Source of the DNA: Thermoplasmata archaeon
GTDB taxonomy: Archaea > Thermoplasmatota > E2 > UBA202 > JdFR-43
Length of the DNA stretch: 39,143 nt
NCBI GenBank assembly: GCA_021162065.1
Contig: JAGGZK010000045.1
Span: forward strand, 1-39,143
Direction of reading: 5' to 3'
A model generated the notes under the pieces. That model saw nothing but the letters and a program-made list of their open reading frames with translations, made no database searches and was not told the DNA's origin. Shown piece after piece: positions 14,239-22,629 of the stretch. Made by a program: the position numbers and the translations under genes. Each line of letters starts with the position of its first letter. Position 1 is the stretch's first letter.

Positions 14239-16536
14239 GTGAGTAAAAAGTTGAATGAAGGCGAAATTAAATCTGAAATTTTTGGAAGGGATGCAAAGTC
14301 AAAAGAAAAGACAAAACTGGAGGAAATGTATAAAGCAGTTGTAGAAAAAGCCAACGACGGAATCTGCATTATTCAGGATGGTATGATAGTATATGCAAAT
14401 CCAAAAGTTCTTGAAATGGGGGGTTATAAAAAAAATGAGATTGTAGGAAAACCTTTTGCTGATTTTATTTTTTCTGAGGAGAAGGAGGAAATACTGAAAA
14501 AATACAAGAGACGCATGAGAGGGGGAAAAGTAGAAGAGATATATGAAATGATTTTTGTGAGAAAAGACGGCAGCAAGGTTTGCGCTCAGATCACTGTAAC
14601 TTTAATAGATTACAGAGGAAAACCTGCTGAACTCGTTATCATAAGGGATATAACTGAGAAGAAAGAAATCAAGGAAAAATATGGTGCCATGATAGATGCT
14701 TTGGAGGATTATGCAATTTTCATGCTGGACGAAAAAGGAAATGTTATAAGCTGGAATAAAGGGGCAGAGCGAATTAAGGGATATAAAGCACATGAAGTTC
14801 TTGGCAAGCATTTCTCCATTTTTTATACTGAGGAGGATAGAAAGGAAGGCAAGCCTGAAAAGGAATTAAGAATGGCAGTGAAAAAGGGTAAGATTGAGGT
14901 GGAGGGATGGCGTGTTCGTAAAGACGGTTCTCGATTCTGGGCTGATGTTGTTATCACTACATTGAAAGACAGAAAATTAAGAGGGTTTGTTAAAGTAACG
15001 CAAGACCTGACAGAACGAAAGAAAATGGAAGAGGCATTGAGAGAGGAAAGAAATTTGTTCATCAGCGGTCCTGTTGTGGTTTTTAAATGGAAAGCAGGAG
15101 AAAAGAAGATCCCTGTTGAATACGTTTCTCCAAATATAAAGAATGTTTTTGGTTATAAACCCCAAGAATTTACAAAAGGAAAAATTAGATACGAAGATAT
15201 TGTTCACCCTGAAGATTTGGAAAGAATTGTAAAGGAAATCCAATATTACAGGAAAAAACAGATTCCTTATTTTGAACAGGAATATCGTATCATTGATGCA
15301 AAAGGAAATGAAAGATGGGTCCATGACTTTACCATAGTAAGAAAAAATGGAGAGGGAAAGATAACGCATTATCATGGCTATATTGTTGATATCACAGAAA
15401 AGAAGATGGCGGAGGAAAAATTAAGGAAAAGCAACCGCATGTTTAAGGTACTTTACAAATGCAATGAGGTGCTGGTTTTTGCAAAAAGCAAGAAAGGATT
15501 GATGGATAAGGTTTGCAGGGTGATTGCTGAGGAGGGAGGATATCCTCTGGTGTGGATTGGAGTTGTTGAAAAAAATAAAGAGGTACATCCTGCTGCTGTG
15601 GTTGGAAAAGCCAAAGAATATGTGAAAAAATTAAAAATTACCTTGGATAATGGCAAGTACGGAAATTGCCCCACTTGGACAGCCATTGAAACAGGCAACC
15701 CTTCTGTTGTTAGAGATATGGAGGAAAATGCTGAACGTACTCCATGGAAAAAGAAAGCCACAAAATATGGTCTCAAATCGTCTATTGCCATCCCTCTTAT
15801 TGCCAACGGAAAGGTTGTTGGTGCACTGAATATTTACTCTGAGGAAAGAGATGCCTTTCAAAGAGAAGAAATTACTTTTCTCTCCCAGCTAGCGCATGAT
15901 CTGGCATATGGAATTGTTTTCTTGGAAACCAGGGAGAGGGAAAAGAAAATGGAGAGAAAATTAGAAAAGGAGAGAGCACAGATTCTCTCCATTTTTGAGG
16001 GAATCGACGAGCCAATTTATGTGGCTGACCCTGAGACTTATAAGATTTTGTATGTGAATAATGCACTGAAAAAATTTTTTGGTAAAAATATCACAGGAAA
16101 GAAATGTTACGAGGTGTTTCAGGGATTAGACAAACCATGTGATTTCTGTACCAATGACAAAATCTTTGGTGAAAATTTTGAGAAAACATATGTGTGGGAA
16201 TTTGAGAACAAAAAAGTTGGTAGATGGTATCGATGTTTCGACCGTGGAATCACATGGCCCGATGGAAGAAAGGTCAGACTTGAAATAGCAATGGATATAA
16301 CCGATAGAGTTCATGCAGAGCAAAAATGGAGAGAGGCTCTGGAACAGGAGAGACAATTCAAACTTGATACAGCCCACTATTTCTTCAACCCCATAGCAAT
16401 AGCCAAAGGTTATCTTCAACTCGCTTTGGAAGAAAAAGGCGAGGAGGAGGATAAAATCAGAAAGGCAATAAAAGCAATAGAGAGGGTCGAAAATGTGGTC
16501 AAAAATGTTACTCAAAAGGGTGAAATTCGTGAATAA
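14239..16536 (+). CDS. Multi-PAS/GAF sensor protein with a histidine-containing C-terminus but no visible ATPase domain
   Basis: About 765 residues from the GTG at 14239, chosen because GGAGGGG stands 5 nt before it; a TTG at 14209 is also in frame. Domains in order: PAS (about 30-145), PAS (150-265, with ISWNKGAERIKGY), PAS (270-385, PEDLERI and RWVHDFTIV), GAF (395-565) and PAS (585-690). The end has a phosphoacceptor-like helix DTAHYFFNPIAIAKGYL with His713. Only about 50 residues remain after it and no N, G1 or G2 boxes follow, so no HATPase domain is present. No membrane helix is seen, so it is a cytoplasmic sensor. The next gene, a receiver protein, overlaps its end. Signals sensed are unknown. 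Confidence 0.85.
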   Translation: MSKKLNEGEIKSEIFGRDAKSKEKTKLEEMYKAVVEKANDGICIIQDGMIVYANPKVLEMGGYKKNEIVGKPFADFIFSEEKEEILKKYKRRMRGGKVEEIYEMIFVRKDGSKVCAQITVTLIDYRGKPAELVIIRDITEKKEIKEKYGAMIDALEDYAIFMLDEKGNVISWNKGAERIKGYKAHEVLGKHFSIFYTEEDRKEGKPEKELRMAVKKGKIEVEGWRVRKDGSRFWADVVITTLKDRKLRGFVKVTQDLTERKKMEEALREERNLFISGPVVVFKWKAGEKKIPVEYVSPNIKNVFGYKPQEFTKGKIRYEDIVHPEDLERIVKEIQYYRKKQIPYFEQEYRIIDAKGNERWVHDFTIVRKNGEGKITHYHGYIVDITEKKMAEEKLRKSNRMFKVLYKCNEVLVFAKSKKGLMDKVCRVIAEEGGYPLVWIGVVEKNKEVHPAAVVGKAKEYVKKLKITLDNGKYGNCPTWTAIETGNPSVVRDMEENAERTPWKKKATKYGLKSSIAIPLIANGKVVGALNIYSEERDAFQREEITFLSQLAHDLAYGIVFLETREREKKMERKLEKERAQILSIFEGIDEPIYVADPETYKILYVNNALKKFFGKNITGKKCYEVFQGLDKPCDFCTNDKIFGENFEKTYVWEFENKKVGRWYRCFDRGITWPDGRKVRLEIAMDITDRVHAEQKWREALEQERQFKLDTAHYFFNPIAIAKGYLQLALEEKGEEEDKIRKAIKAIERVENVVKNVTQKGEIRE

Positions 16537-16993
16537 AAAGGTTTTGATTGTTGATGATGAACCAGATATGCATCATCTGTTAAAAAAATTTATCAGGAAA
16601 ATGGATGAGGAGATTGAGGTGGTGAGTGCGTACACCGGAGAGGAAGGAATAGAAAAGTATAGAAAAATGCATAAAATGGGAGATGCACCCTCTTTGATAA
16701 TAATGGATTTAAATTTATCTGGAAGAAAGGGAATAGAAAAACTGGATGAGCATATAGAAGGAAAGGACGAAAAGATGAGTGGGGCCCAGGCAACTGCTGA
16801 GATTCTAAAAATAAATCCCCGGGCCACCATATGGGGGTATACGGCATGGTTCAGCTCTTACTGGAAAGATGCTTTAAAGAAAGCAGGAGCGGAGAGGGTT
16901 ATAGAGAGGTCTGTACCCTTTCATGAGGTGGCCAAAATGATCAAGGATTTTTTGGAGAAGGATAAAAACTTCACAGGTCATCAAACATTTTAA
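16529..16993 (+). CDS. Response-regulator receiver protein, overlapping the sensor gene
   Basis: A single receiver domain of about 154 residues from the GTG at 16529, which overlaps the sensor gene by 8 nt and follows AAAGGGTGA. In-frame starts upstream (16493, 16505, 16520) would add residues before the first strand NKKVLIVDDEPD. The acidic pocket (Asp9, Asp10) and the phospho-acceptor Asp60 (LIIMDLN) are present, as is the switch threonine in WGYTAW. A 25-residue insertion follows the phospho-site, and the usual Lys-Pro of the last strand is replaced by ERSVPF. No output domain is attached. It presumably acts by protein contact with the sensor or an unknown partner. Confidence 0.85.
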   Translation: MNKKVLIVDDEPDMHHLLKKFIRKMDEEIEVVSAYTGEEGIEKYRKMHKMGDAPSLIIMDLNLSGRKGIEKLDEHIEGKDEKMSGAQATAEILKINPRATIWGYTAWFSSYWKDALKKAGAERVIERSVPFHEVAKMIKDFLEKDKNFTGHQTF

Positions 16994-16996
16994 ATA
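16988..16996 (+). promoter_or_regulatory. TATA box of mptA
   Basis: The AT-rich TTTTAAATA-type element ends the receiver gene and is centred about 25 nt before the ATG at 17017, giving a leaderless mRNA. Confidence 0.55.
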
Positions 16997-17016
16997 GAGC
17001 AATTTTTTGCATTAGC

Positions 17017-17856
17017 ATGGTGTTGCCGGATGTGCAGTCCTGGAGACCAAATGCAACCTTCAAGCTCACGAGAGTGGGAATAAAGGGAATAAAAAAGCCG
17101 GTGATGGTGAGAAGAAATGGAAAGGACGTTACGCTCCTCACCACCATAAACCTTTATGTGGATTTGCCGGCAAGCCGCAAGGGAAGCGATTTATCGAGAA
17201 ACGCAGAGGTGATAGAGGAAATAGTGGATGAATCCATAAGGGAGCCATCAAGGGGAATAGAGTATCTGTGCGAGAGGGTGGCTGAAAAGCTTCTGGAGCG
17301 CCATGAATATGCCAGCTGTGCAGAGGTGAGCGCCTCATCCGACTACTTTCTGGAGAAGATGACACCCAAGGGAAAAAAAACCTTAGAGCCTTACAGGATA
17401 ATGGGCAGGGCGATTGCGGAGAGGGACGGCAGCAAAAAGGTTTTCATAGGAGTGGAGGTGGTGGGCATGACCGCCTGCCCCTGCGCCATGGAGAACATAA
17501 AGAAGGCGTATGGGGAAAGATACACCCACAACCAGAGAAATGTGGCCACCCTTATTCTGCAGAATGACGGGAGTGTGGATGCCGATGATTTGATATTCAT
17601 CGCCGAGAATGCCATGAGCAGCCCCACCTTTGAGATTCTGAAGAGGAACGATGAGATGGAGGTGGTGAGGCGGGCGCATGAAAATCCCAAGTTTGTGGAG
17701 GACGTTGTCAGAGACATGCTCAAGCAGATAATGGAGAAATACGGGCATCTTGATGATGACACCATGGTGATAGCGAAGAGCGAGAGTTTTGAATCCATCC
17801 ACAAGCACAACGCATATGCGGAGCGCACCACCACCATGGGCGAATTGAGGAAATAA
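17017..17856 (+). CDS. mptA: GTP cyclohydrolase MptA (FolE2 family)
   Basis: A 279-residue GTP cyclohydrolase of the MptA/FolE2 type, an Fe(II)- or Zn-dependent enzyme that opens GTP to a dihydroneopterin phosphate. The product feeds tetrahydromethanopterin-type cofactors and possibly the preQ0/archaeosine route. Family landmarks are DVQSWRPN near the N-terminus, RGIEYLCERVAEKLLERHEYASCAEV (79-104), the conserved cysteine motif MTACPCA (151-157) and YGERYTHNQR (165-174). Length is normal for archaeal MptA. It is followed 30 nt later by kptA, which has its own promoter. Confidence 0.93.
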   Translation: MVLPDVQSWRPNATFKLTRVGIKGIKKPVMVRRNGKDVTLLTTINLYVDLPASRKGSDLSRNAEVIEEIVDESIREPSRGIEYLCERVAEKLLERHEYASCAEVSASSDYFLEKMTPKGKKTLEPYRIMGRAIAERDGSKKVFIGVEVVGMTACPCAMENIKKAYGERYTHNQRNVATLILQNDGSVDADDLIFIAENAMSSPTFEILKRNDEMEVVRRAHENPKFVEDVVRDMLKQIMEKYGHLDDDTMVIAKSESFESIHKHNAYAERTTTMGELRK

Positions 17857-17857
17857 T

Positions 17858-17867
17858 TTTTATATCA
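17858..17867 (+). promoter_or_regulatory. TATA box of kptA
   Basis: The TTTTTATATC element is centred about 24 nt before the ATG at 17886, predicting a leaderless start. Confidence 0.6.
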
Positions 17868-17885
17868 CCTCCCATTCAAAGTTCA

Positions 17886-18518
17886 ATGCTTGCGGAATGC
17901 CAAGAGCATGGCTTCTACAGGGGCATAAAATGCCCAGTATGCAAAAAGGATGGCAAGTTCCTCATGGATGACTGGGAGGTGAAAAAACTGAGCAGCATAC
18001 TGGTTGGCATCCTGCGCCATTTTCCTCAGCAGTTTAATGTGGAATTAGATGAGCATGGATGGGGGGACGTGGAGGAGATAAGGAAGGCCATAAAGAACAA
18101 GATAGACAGATTCTACTGGCTCAGGAAGAAGCACATAGTTGCCCTCGCCCTCACCGACGAGAAGGGGAGATATCAGCTGAGGGAGGGAAAGATAAGGGCG
18201 ACCTATGCCCATACCATAGAGGTCGATCTCTCCGACCTGCCGGATGCAGATGTGGACTTCCTCTACTATCCGGTGACGGAGGAGGAGGCGGAGATAGTTC
18301 TCGAGCAGGGCCTGCTGCCAACGGACAGGAACAAGGTGCATCTCAGCGGCAGCATTGAAAAGGCCATAGAAGCGGGAAAAACAAGGGTGGACAACCCTGT
18401 GATACTGGTGGTGGATGTAAAAAAGGCCATGGAGGATGGCGTTGTTATAAAAAAGGCGGGAAGGGATGTTTACATAGCAGATGAGATTGCTGCAAAGTAT
18501 CTCAGCATACATGAATAG
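17886..18518 (+). CDS. kptA: RNA 2'-phosphotransferase (KptA/Tpt1) with an N-terminal zinc ribbon
   Basis: A 210-residue KptA, which removes an internal 2'-phosphate from RNA in an NAD-dependent reaction that releases ADP-ribose 1'',2''-cyclic phosphate. Catalytic landmarks are KLSSILVGILRHFP with Arg44-His45, the RATYAHT segment with Arg104 and His109, a GLLPTDRNKVHLS block, and the second conserved arginine inside it. Residues 1-20 add Cys5, His8, Cys16 and Cys19, a probable zinc site that many archaeal members carry. No tRNA ligase producing 2'-phosphates is in the window, so the natural substrate in this organism is unknown. Confidence 0.92.
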   Translation: MLAECQEHGFYRGIKCPVCKKDGKFLMDDWEVKKLSSILVGILRHFPQQFNVELDEHGWGDVEEIRKAIKNKIDRFYWLRKKHIVALALTDEKGRYQLREGKIRATYAHTIEVDLSDLPDADVDFLYYPVTEEEAEIVLEQGLLPTDRNKVHLSGSIEKAIEAGKTRVDNPVILVVDVKKAMEDGVVIKKAGRDVYIADEIAAKYLSIHE

Positions 18519-18596
18519 TTAAAATTTATTTTGTATAGTATGGAAATTATTCCACTTTACTGTTTCACCATCTCATGTAAACCATGAACACCAGAA

Positions 18597-19811
18597 TCAG
18601 ATTTCATAGGGTTCCATGGCAGGATTGAAATCAAACACAACCCATTTATGGCGGAATGGCTCCCATATTCTCCCAAAAATCGGTTTTGGCAGTGAGAATC
18701 TCCAGTCACTCCAGTAATTTCTATCCCATGTATTTTCATAGGGATGGCCTTCGTAGGAATGGCGGTAAAAAGAGAATCTGGCATTGATTCCATTCTCCAC
18801 AATATTATTTTCCACTATGGAATTGTTTGAGCCAGAGCCAAGTAAATAAACGCCCTTGTCCTTATTATATGCTATCATATTCCTGTAAATTATGTTGCCG
18901 TATGTTATTAAAGGAGATGAATAGGCACTTTTCAATACTATTCCACTTCTTCCATTTGAAGATATGTTGTTATGAGCAATGATATTATAGGAGGTATCTG
19001 CAGCTATGAGTCCCTCCTGCCCATTATGGCATATTTCATTGTAGAGAATTTTATTATGGGAGCCATGGCTGAACATGATTCCTCCCTGTCTGTTATACGA
19101 GATAATGTTATGCGAGATGTTGTTGTTACTTTCGATAAAATCGATGCCATGGTAATTGTGTGTTATTATATTCCATGCAACTGTATTGTTTGATCCTCCT
19201 GGGTCAACGCCGATTGCATAGGGGTTATGGGAAATGTTGTTGTAAATTATTGTATTGTTACCCTCCCAGCATACTATCCCTGTCCACCATGCCTTGCTGA
19301 TTGTATTGTTAACTATCATATTATTTGGAGAGGACATACGAATACCATCCCAGTTGCATTGGATTATATTGTTTTCCACTAGATTGTTTCTGGAGTTTAT
19401 TTCGATGCTCATCCCCCATTCTGATGGGGGCCAATCGGAAAAATCTCCGAAATTGATTATTTTAAAATTTTTGATTTTACATCCATCTGCGGTTATATTC
19501 ACAGCAGTTCTATTTCCTCCTCCGTCTATTATTGGCCTCTCTCCTTCTTTTTCTATACCAATCAGGGAGATGCTTTTGTTTATGACAATGCTTTCATTGT
19601 AATTGCCGGGATAAACATAGATGGTATAGCCGTTGCTGGCAGCATCTATTGCCTCCTGTATGGTTGTGTAGTTGCCTTCGCCATTTCCTCCAACGTATAT
19701 GATGCCCTCTCCATTACCTTTGCTTTCTTTTAAAGAAATTTTATTTCCATTTATGGATGCAAAGGGAATGAATAAAAGAATTGCAACCATTGCTGCAATA
19801 GTTTTATTCAT
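18597..19811 (-). CDS. Secreted parallel beta-helix protein (NosD-like PbH1 repeats)
   Basis: A 404-residue protein with a signal peptide (MNKTIAAMVAILLFIPFASING). It starts with the usual entry motif of the fold, IYVGGNGEGNYTTIQEAIDAASNGYTIYVYPGNY. Ten or more degenerate 20-25-residue turns follow, rich in Asn and Ile (N-x-I-x-x-N/H steps), as in NosD/CASH-domain proteins that bind or process polysaccharides. The end has ENTWDRNYWSDW and a Pro-rich close. Codon use is AT-rich compared with neighbours. There is no C-terminal anchor or sorting signal. The TATA box at about 19837 gives a leaderless ATG at 19811. It may bind surface glycans; the specific ligand is unknown. Confidence 0.85.
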   Translation of the reverse strand: MNKTIAAMVAILLFIPFASINGNKISLKESKGNGEGIIYVGGNGEGNYTTIQEAIDAASNGYTIYVYPGNYNESIVINKSISLIGIEKEGERPIIDGGGNRTAVNITADGCKIKNFKIINFGDFSDWPPSEWGMSIEINSRNNLVENNIIQCNWDGIRMSSPNNMIVNNTISKAWWTGIVCWEGNNTIIYNNISHNPYAIGVDPGGSNNTVAWNIITHNYHGIDFIESNNNISHNIISYNRQGGIMFSHGSHNKILYNEICHNGQEGLIAADTSYNIIAHNNISSNGRSGIVLKSAYSSPLITYGNIIYRNMIAYNKDKGVYLLGSGSNNSIVENNIVENGINARFSFYRHSYEGHPYENTWDRNYWSDWRFSLPKPIFGRIWEPFRHKWVVFDFNPAMEPYEI

Positions 19812-19831
19812 GAATCCATATCATATCCATT

Positions 19832-19842
19832 TTTAAATTTCT
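19832..19842 (-). promoter_or_regulatory. TATA box of the beta-helix gene
   Basis: On the minus strand AATTTAAAAAT is centred about 26 nt before the ATG at 19811. Confidence 0.5.
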
Positions 19843-19978
19843 TTTGACATATCCATGAGAGACCCCTCTGAAAATTTGTTGGTTTATTTATGAGGATTAT
19901 GGGAGGAATAAAATATACCGCACTCAACAAGTTAAAATTTATTTGAAAAAACTTAAATAGAATTTGAGAAATATATCT

Positions 19979-21061
19979 GTGGAGCCATTTCATTTATTTT
20001 TGCTCACTGCAGGCATTCTCAACTTTGCCGGGGGAGTTCTATCTGTGGCCTCATGGGGTTTTGTGAGGCGAAAATACGAGAAAACACCGGATGGAAGAAA
20101 AGATTACAGGGTAAGCGTAATAGTGCCCTCAAGAGGGGGGATAGACGTAAAGGCGATGGAGAATCAGGACTATGAGGATTATGAAATAATAGTAGTGGTG
20201 GACGAGGAGGAAGAAAAAAGAGAGGTGGAGAGGAGAACTGGAGAAAAGACAAGGGTCATAATCTCTGAAAAATATCCCAGCTGCAGTGGAAAAAACTCGG
20301 CACTTCTTACAGGAATAAAGCATGCATCCGGAGATGTTTTCCTATTTGCGGATGACGACATACTACCCCATGAAAAATGGATAAGCCACATGGTTTCATC
20401 CATGGATGAGGTATCCACAACTTACAGATGGTATTTTTCCCCGCCCATGCTGTGTGTGTGGAATGCCGCCGTCGCCGCCGTGATGTTCTATCCCCGTTTC
20501 AACTTTGCATGGGGGGGCTCCACGGCCATAAAGAGGGAGGTTTTTGAAAAATACGACATAGAGAATATATGGAAAAGGGAGCTGGTGGACGATCTCACCC
20601 TCACCAGGGTTATGAAGGAGAACGGGGTGAAAATAAAATTTGTGCCCCAGGCAATGGTGGAATCGATGCCGGAGGAGAACATCTTTTCATGGATGAACAG
20701 AGAGTTTGCATGGCTGAGATACTATTTTCCTTCTCTATGGGCAATCGCCCTTTTCTTCAATGCCGGCATGAGAATATCCAACATCGCCGGTGCTATCTAT
20801 ATGTTTATAGATCCGCTGGTTGGAATGCTTCTTCTTTCCTCCCTTCTCTTCGATTTTGTCAGGGGATGGCAGGAATATGCAACATATGTGCATCTCATGG
20901 AATATCCGAAGCATAGATTTCTGCATCCCCTTTACCACTTCTTTCTCCGCCCTGTGGCATCCTTCATAATATTCTACAACATGATATCATCCGCCTTCAT
21001 AAGAAAGATAAACTGGAAGGGAAGGGAGTATTCTATTCAAGAGGTCTTCCGCCAAACATGA
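19979..21061 (+). CDS. Family 2 glycosyltransferase, membrane-bound (ceramide glucosyltransferase-like)
   Basis: A GT-A fold glycosyltransferase of about 360 residues. The start is placed at the GTG at 19979 because ACTTAAATAG is centred 26 nt upstream; a TTG at 19964 is also in frame. The N-terminus has one membrane helix, then VSVIVPSRGG, the nucleotide-sugar motif VVVDEEEE, the metal-binding ADDDI, a second acidic motif VDDLTLTRVM and REFAWLRYYFP, which stands in the place of the Q/R-x-x-R-W motif. Two or three helices follow at the C-terminus. This order matches membrane GT2/GT21 enzymes that glycosylate lipids. The sugar and lipid are unknown. Its end overlaps the convergent UbiA gene by 29 bp. 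Confidence 0.88.
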   Translation: MEPFHLFLLTAGILNFAGGVLSVASWGFVRRKYEKTPDGRKDYRVSVIVPSRGGIDVKAMENQDYEDYEIIVVVDEEEEKREVERRTGEKTRVIISEKYPSCSGKNSALLTGIKHASGDVFLFADDDILPHEKWISHMVSSMDEVSTTYRWYFSPPMLCVWNAAVAAVMFYPRFNFAWGGSTAIKREVFEKYDIENIWKRELVDDLTLTRVMKENGVKIKFVPQAMVESMPEENIFSWMNREFAWLRYYFPSLWAIALFFNAGMRISNIAGAIYMFIDPLVGMLLLSSLLFDFVRGWQEYATYVHLMEYPKHRFLHPLYHFFLRPVASFIIFYNMISSAFIRKINWKGREYSIQEVFRQT

Positions 21062-21998
21062 TTTTCAGCACACCAACTATCCAGAGGGGAGGGAGGACAA
21101 CTATGGCAAATGCCAGGAAAGCGCTGCAGTTCATGGCGACGTAATCATATGGAATGGAGGCAATGGCCACATAGGTTATTATCTCATGAATCTCTGCATA
21201 AAACAACATGGCCGGCCTGTTGTTCACGTTCTCAAATATTCTGGGTATGGTGTAGAGCATCGCTGCTATGGAGGCAAGGACAAGAAATGGGGAAATGTAG
21301 GCGGGATAGAAGTAAAGGGAAGCTATGGCTATGAGGGCAAAAATTATTTTCAGGATGTAGGCATAGTTCATGAAGTTTACGGGAATATGAACCATATCAT
21401 CCGCATATGCCCCGAATATGGCAGGAGTCGTAACAATGCCCTGCATGGAGTCGTATTTCAAATCCTTGATATTCGCAGACACTCCAACATTGAACGCATA
21501 TTTGATTAGTGGAAGGAATGCCATGAGCATGGTGGCGGTGTTTATATCCCTCCTGAGGGAGGTGGCGCCGGCCAGGAAAAGCATCGTCCCCGCCATTCCC
21601 AGGGCGTATTCCATCCATGCAAATCTCTTGCTGAAGCGGTTGTATATGGTGTAAAAGAGATAGTAGAGCAGAAGGAAAAGGAGGGAGAGATACGAGAAGA
21701 AGGCGAGGGTGATGGAGATGGATATCACAAAAAGCAGGGCCATGAGCGCAATCGCCTCCCCTCTGGAGATGGTGCCGCTTGCAAGGGGGCGGTCTGCGAC
21801 GTAGCCCGATTTTTTATCTATCTCGATATCAAAATAGTCGTTCTGCACAAAGCCGAAGATGTTGGCGGAGATGCCCACCAGCAGCAGGAAAAAGAGTTTA
21901 TCGAAGATGCCATTGGAGAGGGCGCCCAGCAGAGGCATCATGGCCATGAATATGCCGTAGAGGCGCATGAGCTGAACATATGCCTTCCACCTCTCCAT
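21033..21998 (-). CDS. UbiA-family prenyltransferase
   Basis: A 321-residue membrane prenyltransferase with about nine helices. The first Asp-rich motif is NDYFDIEIDKKSG (53-65), followed by DRPLASG (69-75), which binds the Mg-diphosphate of the prenyl donor. The second motif is NIKDLKYDSMQGI near residues 180-192. Archaeal members include geranylgeranylglyceryl-phosphate geranylgeranyltransferase (ether-lipid synthesis) and quinone or heme enzymes. The neighbouring glycosyltransferase makes a lipid role plausible, but the motifs do not settle the substrate. A TATA element near 22023 gives a leaderless ATG at 21998. Confidence 0.88.
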   Translation of the reverse strand: MERWKAYVQLMRLYGIFMAMMPLLGALSNGIFDKLFFLLLVGISANIFGFVQNDYFDIEIDKKSGYVADRPLASGTISRGEAIALMALLFVISISITLAFFSYLSLLFLLLYYLFYTIYNRFSKRFAWMEYALGMAGTMLFLAGATSLRRDINTATMLMAFLPLIKYAFNVGVSANIKDLKYDSMQGIVTTPAIFGAYADDMVHIPVNFMNYAYILKIIFALIAIASLYFYPAYISPFLVLASIAAMLYTIPRIFENVNNRPAMLFYAEIHEIITYVAIASIPYDYVAMNCSAFLAFAIVVLPPLWIVGVLKIMFGGRPLE

Positions 21999-22062
21999 GT
22001 ATTGTAATATCGATGCCCTTTAAATGGATTTATAAATTTTCTGCCGCCTCACCAAAAATAGG

Positions 22063-22078
22063 AAAATTTAATTAATTA
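22063..22078 (+). promoter_or_regulatory. TATA-like element of nadM
   Basis: The A/T stretch AAATTTAATTAATTAC is centred about 26 nt before the ATG at 22096. Confidence 0.45.
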
Positions 22079-22095
22079 CTCATGTTGTTTGGACA

Positions 22096-22608
22096 ATGAG
22101 GGGCCTGATAATAGGACGTTTCCAGCCATTTCATAAGGGGCATGCGGAGATGGTGCAGAGTGCAAGGAAATATGAAATCATACTGGTGATTGGCTCGGCC
22201 CATCAGAGTTACACCTTTGAAAACCCCTTCACCGCCGGCGAAAGATATGAAATGATTCTCGGGGCAATGGGGGAGATGGGAATAGAAAGGTTTCATATCA
22301 TTCCTGTGGCGGACATAAACAGATACTGCATATACGCGAAGCATGTGGCTGAGGTGGTGCCATCCTTCGATGTGGTGCTCTCCAACAACCCCGTCATAAG
22401 GGAGATTTTTGAAAAGGAAGGATATAAGGTGGAGGATGTACCCTTTTACAGAAGAGAGGAATATCAGGGGAGAATAATAAGGGAAAGAATAGCCAAGGGG
22501 GAGAAATGGGAGCATCTCGTGCCGAAAAGTGTGGCGGAGTATATCAAAAAAATAGACGGGGAAAGGAGGATAAAGAATCTATTCCCCAAGAGGGCTGCAG
22601 ATTTTTAA
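22096..22608 (+). CDS. nadM: Nicotinamide-nucleotide adenylyltransferase, archaeal type
   Basis: A 170-residue nucleotidyl transferase that joins NMN (or the nicotinate form) with ATP to make NAD. The phosphate-binding GRFQPFHKGH motif is at residues 7-16. The archaeal pattern SAHQSYTFENPFTAGERYEMI follows, and the second ATP-binding region is around EEYQGRIIRERIAKGEKWEHLVP, where the usual I-S/x-T-x-x-R helix is represented by GRIIRERI. Length is typical (165-185). It is leaderless and is followed 21 nt later by the E1-like gene, which seems to have its own TATA box. Confidence 0.94.
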   Translation: MRGLIIGRFQPFHKGHAEMVQSARKYEIILVIGSAHQSYTFENPFTAGERYEMILGAMGEMGIERFHIIPVADINRYCIYAKHVAEVVPSFDVVLSNNPVIREIFEKEGYKVEDVPFYRREEYQGRIIRERIAKGEKWEHLVPKSVAEYIKKIDGERRIKNLFPKRAADF

Positions 22609-22609
22609 A
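22600..22609 (+). promoter_or_regulatory. TATA box of the E1-like gene
   Basis: The TTTTTAAAT-type element overlaps the end of nadM and is centred about 26 nt before the ATG at 22630. Confidence 0.5.
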
Positions 22610-22629
22610 TCCATAATTTATTTTGTTTC

